A stretch of 64,000 nucleotides of DNA, taken from positions 62,001-126,000 of the forward strand of contig CAMXQE010000001.1 of assembly GCA_947246015.1 (NCBI GenBank). The letters run 5' to 3'. This document shows, piece after piece, positions 57,630 to 64,000 of the stretch. Source of the DNA: an uncultured Lachnospiraceae bacterium (GTDB lineage: Bacteria > Bacillota > Clostridia > Lachnospirales > Lachnospiraceae). The translations under genes were made by a program, and so were the position numbers. The notes under the pieces are model-generated. The model was given only the letters and a program-made list of their open reading frames with translations. It ran no database searches and was not told where the DNA came from. Numbering within the stretch: the stretch's first letter is position 1; the number at the start of each line of letters is the position of its first letter.

Positions 57630-57829
57630 AATTTCCTTACGCGCCCCTGTGCAATTGAGTAGGGGAAATCTTTCCCCTACTCCTGCGCCGGGCACCCGTC
57701 AGCCTTGCTGACAACTTTCCTATGGGTACCCGTGTGCAATCGAGTAGGGGAAGCTTTTCTCCCTACTCGCCGCGCGGGGTGCGTGCTGCGCAGCAGCTAA
57801 TTTCCTTACGCACCCCTGTGCATAAAAAA
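57630..57829. repeat. Modular structured intergenic repeat, copy 3 (B tail, A and B)
   Basis: It begins with the tail of a B unit, then a full A unit, then a full B unit, ending GTGCATAAAAAAA at the flotillin terminator. It is nearly identical to copy 1. In the B unit the right arm reads ACGCACCCC, giving perfect pairing with GGGGTGCGT where copy 1 has a G-T wobble. In the A unit the outer stem carries a single change. Confidence 0.9.
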
Positions 57830-57863
57830 AGCGCCAAATGACAGGACACAGCCATTTAGCGCT
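57823..57863 (-). terminator. Intrinsic terminator of the flotillin gene
   Basis: AGCGCCAAATG (57830-57840) pairs with CATTTAGCGCT (57853-57863), with one G-T pair and a 12-nt loop. Leftward it is followed by seven T belonging to the structured repeat. It lies about 100 bp after the flotillin stop. Confidence 0.82.
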
Positions 57864-57964
57864 TTCTCCAACTTATAAGTTTCTTACAATACCTCTGATA
57901 AATCCTCCGTATCAATCCACATCTGCATCATTCCGTCAAAAGCGGTTACGTTTTCCGTTTTCTG

Positions 57965-59485
57965 TCAGGTACCCACGGCGCCATCCACTTCCTTCGTAAC
58001 TGCTGCAGCCACCGCCGCATTCACGGCATCCTTACTCTCCTCATCACCAACTGTAATATTAATATTCCGGTTCACTTTCGCATCATAGGTTCCCGCCTTG
58101 ACGATTTGCGCAAGGTCGATACCCACCGTATCCTTCATCGTCTCAAACAGCCTCGCCATCACCGCCGGAACATTATCCGCTACGGAACTGACTCCGTTGG
58201 ACTGATCCCCGCCGCCGATAATCGTAATCTTGTCAATCTGGGTGAGAGGTTCTGCAATCTTAGCGGCAATCTCCGGCAGGACGCCAATCAGCATCTCCGC
58301 CATGGCGGCATTATTATACTTCTGGTAAGCCTCCGCCTTTTTCTCCATGGCTTCCGCTTCCGCGATACCTTTTGCACGGATTGCCTCTGCTTCCGCTTCA
58401 CCTACCATGCGGATTCCGGCTGCTTCCTGCTCTTTCGCAAACTTCTGTGCTTCCGCTTTCGCTTTCATAGCGTCCGCTTCTCTTTCCTGCTCGAACTTTT
58501 CCGCTTCCGCTTTCCTCTGCCTTTCATACAATTCTGCATCGGACTGCTGCTGACGGGCAAAACGGTCGGCTTCCGCTCTCTTGCGCACTTCTGCATCCAG
58601 TGCTTTTTCTCTTACCTGTGCTTCCCTTTCTTTCAGGGTAACTTCTTTTTCCTGTTTTGCGATGCTTGCTTCCGCCGTAGCGACTTCTATCGTCTTCCTC
58701 TGTTCCTGCTCCTGAATGCTGTAAGCCGCATCTGCTTCCGCTTTTTTTGTATCTTCCAATTTCTTCAACTCGGATTTTTGCAAAGACAATTCATTGTTCT
58801 TTTTGGCAATTTCCCGCTCTGCATTAATGCGGGCATCATTTGCCTGGCGGTCTGCTTCTGCTTTGGCCACGGCAATTTCTTTTTCTGCTTCCGCTTTGGC
58901 AATGGCTGCTTTTTTCTTAATCTGGGAAATATTATCAATACCCAGGTCATCGATGACGCCGTTGCTGTCAGCAAAATTCTGAACGTTAAAGCTGACAATA
59001 TCCAGACCCATGGCTGCAAGGTCAGGCTCCGCATTTTCTTTTACCAGATTGGCAAATTTCTGTCTGTCGCTGACCATCTCCTCCAGTCTCATACGCCCGA
59101 CGATTTCCCTCATGTTACCTTCCAGCACTTCCCTTGCAATGCCGGCTATGTACTGTGTATTCTGATTCAGGAAGTTCTCCGCTGCCAGGGCAAGCCTTTG
59201 CGGTTCACTGCTGATTTTCACATTGACAGCCGCATCTACCTGAATGTTGATATAATCCGCAGTAGGAACTGCATTGGATGTTTTCACATCAATGGCAATC
59301 AGTTTCAGGCTCAGTTTATCCATTCGCTCAAGATACGGAATTTTGATACTTGCCTTTCCGATAATGGTTCTTTTATTCAGACCTGAAATAATGAATGCCG
59401 TATCCGGCGGCGCTTTCTTATAGCCTGTTACAAGAATTATTACAATCAGTACAATTATAATTCCAACTATGACAAAACCTATCAT
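57965..59485 (-). CDS. Flotillin-like SPFH protein
   Basis: The 506-residue protein has one N-terminal membrane helix (about 2-20), an SPFH domain (about 22-200, FIISGLNKRTIIGKASIKIPYLERMDKLSLKL) and a long Ala/Glu/Lys-rich coiled coil (about 205-430). A conserved C-terminal segment (IGVLPEIAAKIAEPLTQIDKITIIGGG) follows. This is the full flotillin pattern. It likely forms membrane microdomain scaffolds. It is transcribed with the cytidylate-kinase-like gene 24 bp upstream, an association with no obvious explanation. Confidence 0.96.
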   Translation of the reverse strand: MIGFVIVGIIIVLIVIILVTGYKKAPPDTAFIISGLNKRTIIGKASIKIPYLERMDKLSLKLIAIDVKTSNAVPTADYINIQVDAAVNVKISSEPQRLALAAENFLNQNTQYIAGIAREVLEGNMREIVGRMRLEEMVSDRQKFANLVKENAEPDLAAMGLDIVSFNVQNFADSNGVIDDLGIDNISQIKKKAAIAKAEAEKEIAVAKAEADRQANDARINAEREIAKKNNELSLQKSELKKLEDTKKAEADAAYSIQEQEQRKTIEVATAEASIAKQEKEVTLKEREAQVREKALDAEVRKRAEADRFARQQQSDAELYERQRKAEAEKFEQEREADAMKAKAEAQKFAKEQEAAGIRMVGEAEAEAIRAKGIAEAEAMEKKAEAYQKYNNAAMAEMLIGVLPEIAAKIAEPLTQIDKITIIGGGDQSNGVSSVADNVPAVMARLFETMKDTVGIDLAQIVKAGTYDAKVNRNINITVGDEESKDAVNAAVAAAVTKEVDGAVGT

Positions 59486-59509
59486 TTTTTAATACCCATT
59501 TCCTTTCTG

Positions 59510-60103
59510 TCAGCCTTTTACTGCTTCCTCCAGCAGTTTGATGCATAAATCCATTCCCAGCGCCCCGCTGTCCATGGACAACCCGAAATATTTCGGATTC
59601 CCCCATTCCCATTTCGTCACGGAATTAAAAAATCCGCTCCTCCTCTTATCAATCTTTTTCAAGGTATTTTCCGCTTCAGACTCTTTCAGACCTTCCTTCT
59701 CCATCGCCCTCTTTATTCTTTTTTCCTTATCCGCATGGATAAATACCCTGAGACAATCCTCCCTTTCCCGCAAAATATATCCCGCCGCACGTCCTACAAT
59801 AACACAGCCTCCTTCTTCCGCAGCCTTTTCTATAATGTTCTTTTCTGCCGCAAACAATTTCTCCGTCAATGATAAATTCTTCTCATTCCCGCCGATAGGG
59901 GTCTTGGAGAGATTAAAAATAAAACTGCCGGAAGGGGTTTCCTCTAAATTCTCAATATAAATGGATGCAATCTGAAGTTCCTGCGCTGCTTTCGTCAGAA
60001 TATTGCGGTCAAACAGTTTATACCCTAAGGCAGCCGCCAGTTTCTTTCCGATTTCATTTCCTCCGCTGGCATACTCACGTTCAATGGTAATCACCTGATA
60101 CAT
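59510..60103 (-). CDS. Cytidylate-kinase-like protein
   Basis: I start at the ATG ending at 60103 (AAGGGAG 8 nt upstream), giving 197 residues. The N-terminal nucleotide loop is ITIEREYASGGNEIGKKLA, with DRN and GRAAGYIL motifs following. Members of this family are predicted kinases distinct from Cmk, with unknown substrate; the P-loop lacks the classical GxxxxGKS form. Its promoter is TTGAAG-17-TATAAT at 60157-60185. It precedes the flotillin gene by 24 bp. Confidence 0.88.
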   Translation of the reverse strand: MYQVITIEREYASGGNEIGKKLAAALGYKLFDRNILTKAAQELQIASIYIENLEETPSGSFIFNLSKTPIGGNEKNLSLTEKLFAAEKNIIEKAAEEGGCVIVGRAAGYILREREDCLRVFIHADKEKRIKRAMEKEGLKESEAENTLKKIDKRRSGFFNSVTKWEWGNPKYFGLSMDSGALGMDLCIKLLEEAVKG

Positions 60104-60156
60104 TCTGCTCACTCCCTTCATTTTATGTAAAATAATAATATCTGCTACTACATTTT

Positions 60157-60185
60157 ATTATAGACAATTTGTCCGTTTTCTTCAA
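60157..60185 (-). promoter_or_regulatory. Promoter of the kinase-like/flotillin operon
   Basis: On the leftward strand TTGAAG (60180-60185) and a perfect TATAAT (60157-60162) are 17 bp apart, about 55 bp before the start codon. Confidence 0.7.
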
Positions 60186-60242
60186 TTCTTTTTTACAAAA
60201 TATCAAAAACTATCAAAATATTTGACAATATTTTTTATTTAT

Positions 60243-60322
60243 GATAATACTTATCTCTGACAGCACTTATCTCAGATAGTATTTGTCTTAGATAGTATGT
60301 ATCGTAGATAGTATGTATCTAT
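60243..60322. repeat. Five 16-bp tandem repeats upstream of the AraC gene
   Basis: Five units of exactly 16 bp start at 60243, 60259, 60275, 60291 and 60307 with consensus GATAGTATKTATCTYA-like sequence. Two further diverged units follow at 60324 and 60341 with slightly altered spacing, running into a TATAAT at 60349. Each unit contains GATA and TATC, so it is partly self-complementary. They fill the gap (60104-60420) between the kinase-like and AraC genes. They may be regulator binding sites. Confidence 0.75.
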
Positions 60323-60420
60323 TGATAACACCTATTTATTGATAATATTATAATAGCATTCCGGATGAATCTCTCCCTAAATCTATGGAGCCGGAAATCA
60401 AAAAGACAGGAGCAGCACCG

Positions 60421-61302
60421 ATGATTACCAACGAAATTATCAACCGCGCCATTGACTATATCTTACAGCACATAAATGAAGAACTTTCCATTGACGATGT
60501 AGCGGAATACTGTCATTTTTCAAAATTTTATTTCAGCAGGATGTTCAAGGCTGAAACCGGTGAAAGCATTTATGCTTTTATCAAGAGGTTGAGACTGGAA
60601 CAAAGTGCGTTTAAGCTGAAAGTGGAACCCGGCAGGACCATTACGGATATAGGATGTGAATACGGATACAGTTCCTCGAATTACAGTTCCGCTTTTCGGC
60701 AGCGATACCGGACTACCCCTGCAGACTTCCGAAAACATATTTACCAGCATTCCATACAGCATCCTTTTTTCCATGGAACCGGATGTGAAATGGAATCCTT
60801 TGAAGAATGCAGCCGAAAAATCATGATAAAAGAAGTGCCTGCCTTTTTTGTAATATACGAGAGAAGAATCGGCAACTATCGGCGCCTCAGCGGACAATGG
60901 AACGACTTCATCGAAAAATACCGGGAATATATCACCGATGAAACGATGTTTCTGGAACGGACTTTTGACGACCCGTCCATAACGAATACGGATACCTGCC
61001 TTTACGATATTTGTATGAGCGTGGAAAGAAGCTGCACACTGGAAAATACTTGTACCATACAGGGCGGACTATGCGCCGTATATCCCTTTCGGGGACCGGC
61101 GAAATATATCTATGCCGCTTACCAGACTATTTTCAATGTATGGCTGCCGCAGTCGCATTATCAACTGGACGACCGCTGCGGCTTTGATATCTACCATACC
61201 ATCGACTCCGATTCCATGTATATGGAACTGGATATCTGCTTTCCTTTAAAATCAGATATCCTCATTCCCGTCTCCCGTCAGGCATCTTCAACGGCTCCAT
61301 AA
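60421..61302 (+). CDS. AraC-family regulator with GyrI-like effector domain
   Basis: I start at the ATG at 60421 (AGGAG 8 nt upstream); the frame extends to 60385. The 293-residue protein has the AraC double HTH at the N-terminus (about 5-105, LSIDDVAEYCHFSKFYFSRMFKAETGES and ITDIGCEYGYSSSNYSSAFRQRYRTTPADFR). A C-terminal effector-binding domain of the GyrI/Rob type follows (VPAFFVIYERRIGNYR). It likely binds a small hydrophobic or cationic compound. A MATE gene lies downstream, an attractive but unproven target. Confidence 0.92.
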   Translation: MITNEIINRAIDYILQHINEELSIDDVAEYCHFSKFYFSRMFKAETGESIYAFIKRLRLEQSAFKLKVEPGRTITDIGCEYGYSSSNYSSAFRQRYRTTPADFRKHIYQHSIQHPFFHGTGCEMESFEECSRKIMIKEVPAFFVIYERRIGNYRRLSGQWNDFIEKYREYITDETMFLERTFDDPSITNTDTCLYDICMSVERSCTLENTCTIQGGLCAVYPFRGPAKYIYAAYQTIFNVWLPQSHYQLDDRCGFDIYHTIDSDSMYMELDICFPLKSDILIPVSRQASSTAP

Positions 61303-61406
61303 AGAGACTCTGCCAACGGCGCTAACAGCTTAATATCTGGAAACCAACGTCGGTTTTTCTCATGCTAACCCTATATAATCCCAAATTCCCCTTTCCATAT
61401 TTTTCT

Positions 61407-61571
61407 CTAGTACAACGAATAATAAGTTTCTGATACATTGACGCAGAATGATTGGTTCAGATGCAAGGCGGAGGAAGGAGGCGTAGCGGTGGCTACGGTG
61501 ACTGACGACAACGCGGCAGATGAACAATCAGGCAAGTCAATGTGTCGGTTACTTATTATTCGATGTACTAG
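61407..61571. repeat. Palindromic repeat element 1 (MITE-like)
   Basis: A 165-bp imperfect palindrome. The outer arms (61407-61427 and 61551-61571, CTAGTAC... to ...GTACTAG) match at 20 of 21 positions. Inner arms CATTGAC/GTCAATG and TGATTGG-TTCA/TGAACAATCA continue the fold. The centre is CGTAGC-GGTG-GCTACG (61482-61497). No coding content is convincing. It is related to element 2. Confidence 0.8.
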
Positions 61572-61602
61572 TGTAACGATTTTATAATAACCGGACTTTA
61601 TT

Positions 61603-61705
61603 CGCAGAATGAATCTTTTGTATGCAAGGCGCTTTTTCGCAGGCGTAGCGGTGGCTACGTCAAGAAAAAGCAACGACGCAGACAAAGATTCAGGCAAAAG
61701 TCAAC
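61603..61705. repeat. Palindromic repeat element 2 (MITE-like)
   Basis: It shares the core of element 1: GCAGAATGA, TGCAAGGCG, GGCGTAGCGGTGGCTACG, then CAGGCAA and GTCAA. Its own stem differs: GAATCTTTTG with CAAAGATTC (61611-61620, 61683-61691) and GCTTTTTC with GAAAAAGC (61631-61638, 61664-61671). The centre CGTAGC-GGTG-GCTACG lies at 61644-61659. The arms differ from element 1 but pair equally well. Confidence 0.8.
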
Positions 61706-61858
61706 AACCCCGCTGCACAAAGCTATGAAAGGCAAGAATTCAGAAGTTTATATTTTGATTTCCTGCTATCATAAACTCTGCTTCCAAAACTCCTTCCACC
61801 CACTCCAAATAACCTCAAAACTACAAAACATTAATTTCAAAAAAAGGAGGAACTACCC

Positions 61859-63175
61859 ATGAATTTAGAAAAAATAAGACAAAATACCATACAAACCATC
61901 CTGCAGTTTTCTATCCCGTCCATTATTGCAATGGTCTTAACTTCCCTGATTACCGTTGCAGACGGTTTCTTCATCGGGAACTATGTAGGGAAAGACGGCA
62001 TTGCTGCCGTAAACTTAGGACTTCCGATTGTATACCTCTTTTTAGCTGTCGGGTTGATGGTATCCGTAGGCGGCGTTGCCATCGCAGGCATGGCTTTCGG
62101 CGCGGGAGATATCATAAAATGTAACCAAATCTTCCGCCAAACCATACTAACAACTGTTATGCTCTCCGTACTCACAGGCTTCTTCGTCTATCTCTTTTTT
62201 GAACCTATGCTGGACTTTTTAAAAGCGGAAGGATATGTCAGGGAATATTTCAGGACATACTACAGGATTATGCTTCCGGAACTCATCCTGATGGTAGTCA
62301 ACTCCTCCTTCGGCATGTTCATCCGGGGAGAAGGACACCCTCAGTTTTATATGAAAATCAATATTCTCAGTGTCCTTACCAACATTATTTTAGATTATGT
62401 ATTTGCAGGCATCCTTCGGACAGGTGTTGCCGGAATTGCCGCCGCTTCCCTGATTTCCGCCGTCCTCTCCCTGCTTTGCATTCTTATATACTTTATCAGA
62501 AAGGCAAACGTATACCGGCTGGGAACCGTCTGTTTTTCTTCCGCCATTTTAAAAAGCACCCTCTTAAACGGCAGCTCCGAATTTATCGGCGAAATGTCTA
62601 CCGGAATCGCCATGTTCGCATATAACTTCGTAATTATGAGAAAAATCGGCGCAGACGGCGTAACCGCCTTTACCATTGTAGGATATCTCTCCTACGTTTT
62701 CAGTATGATTGTCATAGGCTTCGGACAGGGAGCCAGTCCGTTAATCAGCTTCACCTACGGCGCAAAAGAAAAAATACTGGCACAAAATATACGCAGAAAA
62801 ACAAACCTTCTGGTATTTACCATAGGTGCTGTCACATTCCTGCTCATGACCGCAGCTTCCGGATGGTACGGAACCCTTTTCCTGAAAAACGATGCCATTC
62901 TCCGCATGGTTCGTTCCGGCATGATAATTTTTATGATTTCCTTCTTCTTTTCCGGAATAAACGCTATTACATCCTTTTACTTTACCTCCACCGGAAAAGC
63001 ACTGGAATCGGCTGTCATTTCCTCCTCACGCGGACTGGTAGTCCTGTTAATCTGCATCTTTACGCTGCCTGTCTATTTCGGAATGACCGGAATATGGCTT
63101 GCCGCACCGGTAACAGAAGGAATCACTTTCGCAATCAGTATTTTCTATATTAAAAAGGAATCAGGAACCACGTAA
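61859..63175 (+). CDS. MATE-family multidrug/Na+ antiporter
   Basis: The 438-residue protein has twelve helices, with the family segment IPSIIAMVLTSLITVADGFFIGNYVG at the N-terminus and GFGQGASPLISFTYGAK in the second half. It differs from the two MATE proteins at 32-35 kb. AGGAGG lies 8 nt before the ATG. It is preceded by the AraC gene and the palindromic elements, and is followed convergently by a histidine kinase gene. The substrate is unknown; regulation by the AraC protein is a guess. Confidence 0.94.
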   Translation: MNLEKIRQNTIQTILQFSIPSIIAMVLTSLITVADGFFIGNYVGKDGIAAVNLGLPIVYLFLAVGLMVSVGGVAIAGMAFGAGDIIKCNQIFRQTILTTVMLSVLTGFFVYLFFEPMLDFLKAEGYVREYFRTYYRIMLPELILMVVNSSFGMFIRGEGHPQFYMKINILSVLTNIILDYVFAGILRTGVAGIAAASLISAVLSLLCILIYFIRKANVYRLGTVCFSSAILKSTLLNGSSEFIGEMSTGIAMFAYNFVIMRKIGADGVTAFTIVGYLSYVFSMIVIGFGQGASPLISFTYGAKEKILAQNIRRKTNLLVFTIGAVTFLLMTAASGWYGTLFLKNDAILRMVRSGMIIFMISFFFSGINAITSFYFTSTGKALESAVISSSRGLVVLLICIFTLPVYFGMTGIWLAAPVTEGITFAISIFYIKKESGTT

Positions 63176-64000
63176 CGCAAACACCATACAAACCCCCATT
63201 CCCTCCTCTGCCCTCTCCGCAAACAAATCCCCATCCATCTTCCGCATCATCTGCCTGCCGATATACAGTCCCAATCCATTCCCTTCCTTCCCCTCCACAT
63301 TACTTCCCCGGTAAAAACTGTCAAACAGATGAGGCATTTCTTCCGGCTCCACTGCCGTTCCGGTATTAAACACCCGGATTACCTGACAATAATCCTCCTC
63401 ATAAAACCCAATGGATATTTTCCTGCCGTCCCCGTACTTAAAGGCATTTTCCATGAGATTTTCCATGACCTCCAACGCCCTGTCCATATCGCCCTTTAAC
63501 AGTTTGTTATCATAACTGCCGATTTCCAGTTCCGCCATCACCAGCCTGCACTTCGGCTCATAATATTTCCGCACTTTTTCCACATAATCGCCCAGATAAA
63601 ATTCTCCGTCTTCTACCTCCATCATAAAAATATCCTCACTGGATGCGGCAATGATTTCCTTTATAAATTCCTCGATTTCCAAAGCATGTTTTTCTATCTG
63701 CCCGATTGCATGGATTTTTTCCTCCTCCGTATGATACACACCTTCCTTCCATGCCTTTGCATATAATTTAATGGTACTGAGAGGAATTTTGATATCATGG
63801 GACAGGGAAAGCAAAAGCATTTTCTTCTCCTTTTCCAGCTTCAGCTCTTTTGCCCTGGATTCACTCAAAGTATCCTGCAGCATGGAAATTCCCCATACAA
63901 ATTTTCCGAAAAAACGGCTCCTGCTTTCCTCCAGTTCCCCCTGCAAATGCCCTTTGGACAGTTCGTAAGGCATATCGCTTAGCACATGAAACGGTTTCAC
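63161..64000 (-). CDS. Sensor histidine kinase, N-terminal part cut by the window edge
   Basis: The last 280 residues are present and run to the window edge, so the N-terminus and any membrane segments are missing. The H box is LSLSHDIKIPLSTIKLY, the N box NLMENAFKYGDG, and the G box GNGLGLYIGRQMM. The end overlaps the convergent MATE gene by 15 bp. The partner regulator must lie beyond the edge. The signal is unknown. Confidence 0.9.
   Translation of the reverse strand: MKPFHVLSDMPYELSKGHLQGELEESRSRFFGKFVWGISMLQDTLSESRAKELKLEKEKKMLLLSLSHDIKIPLSTIKLYAKAWKEGVYHTEEEKIHAIGQIEKHALEIEEFIKEIIAASSEDIFMMEVEDGEFYLGDYVEKVRKYYEPKCRLVMAELEIGSYDNKLLKGDMDRALEVMENLMENAFKYGDGRKISIGFYEEDYCQVIRVFNTGTAVEPEEMPHLFDSFYRGSNVEGKEGNGLGLYIGRQMMRKMDGDLFAERAEEGMGVCMVFALRGS

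Larger units (their letters stand above)
57434..57964. other. Intergenic region: foldase promoter, repeat copy 3, flotillin terminator
   Basis: The 531-bp gap contains the foldase promoter, the longest structured repeat copy (57630-57829) and the flotillin terminator (57823-57863). Between 57864 and 57964 no feature is seen. An open frame over this part of the leftward strand reflects the repeat and is not coding. Confidence 0.5.
61303..61858. other. Intergenic region with two palindromic repeats
   Basis: The 556-bp gap between the AraC and MATE genes is filled by two related palindromes (61407-61571 and about 61603-61705). The stretch 61303-61406 and the last 150 bp show no gene. AGGAGG precedes the MATE start. 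No promoter is clear. Confidence 0.5.

Noticed and set aside
57456..57695. Leftward 79-codon open frame
   Set aside because: It overlaps the foldase promoter and the structured repeat, and has no ribosome site.
60243..60322. CRISPR-like array
   Set aside because: Units are contiguous 16-mers without spacers and no cas gene is present.
61407..61697. Leftward 96-codon open frame
   Set aside because: It lies entirely inside the two palindromic elements and reads repeat DNA.

Overview
The window looks like a chromosomal segment of an anaerobic Lachnospiraceae-type gut Clostridium. The evidence is a complete [FeFe]-hydrogenase maturation set (hydE, hydG, hydF), a CIRCE/HrcA-type heat-shock promoter, Gram-positive lipoboxes, strong AGGAGG ribosome sites, an agr-like LytTR/GHKL pair, three MATE exporters and many families common in that group (TSCPD, DUF2975, DUF3810, DUF4358, DUF4474). 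No rRNA, tRNA, CRISPR array, transposase or prophage was recognised. Assignments rest on reading motifs by eye; no database search was run.

Layout. 0-5.2 kb: a leftward ABC exporter (ATPase, FtsX permease) with its own OmpR regulator and histidine kinase, and a direct-repeat regulator box at the promoter. 5.2-9.6 kb: pgi, a membrane protein of unknown function, a TSCPD protein and murG. 9.6-14.2 kb: a leftward unit of small membrane protein, chemoreceptor, GHKL kinase and LytTR regulator, preceded by a structured leader. 14.2-17.7 kb: DUF362 ferredoxin-like protein, tyrosine phosphatase, VWA-like protein and DUF4358 lipoprotein. 17.9-23.3 kb: a rightward MBOAT, SGNH-like, AAA/PD-(D/E)XK and lipoprotein operon. 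23.4-29.5 kb: repeat-rich lipoprotein, exodeoxyribonuclease III, the pantothenate operon (DUF2520/PanG-like, panB, panC, panD) and a DUF3810 protein. 29.8-35.1 kb: DUF2975, HTH and DUF4153-type operon, then two MATE genes. 35.2-39.8 kb: two metallophosphoesterases flanking a DUF4474 protein, then an Lsa-like ABC-F gene. 40.1-44.3 kb: LysM/LRR protein and an ABC exporter. 44.4-49.1 kb: hsp20 and hydE-hydG-hydF. 49.1-54.8 kb: coiled-coil protein and a LacI-controlled sugar ABC importer. 54.9-60.2 kb: aldo/keto reductase, foldase-like protein, flotillin and cytidylate-kinase-like protein. 60.2-64 kb: AraC regulator, palindromic repeats, a third MATE gene and a partial histidine kinase.

The main observations are in non-coding DNA. 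A modular structured repeat (about 80-85 bp units, with stems whose sequence changes while pairing is kept) occurs at about 5.3, 39.8 and 57.7 kb, with a remnant at 54.8 kb. Each time it abuts the T-tract of a leftward intrinsic terminator. Two related palindromes sit at 61.4-61.7 kb. A five-unit 16-bp tandem array precedes the AraC gene. The chemoreceptor operon has a leader with mutually exclusive stems. Several promoters carry clear operators (LacI boxes, an HTH palindrome, CIRCE, an OmpR direct repeat), and the hyd operon appears to be transcribed as a leaderless mRNA.
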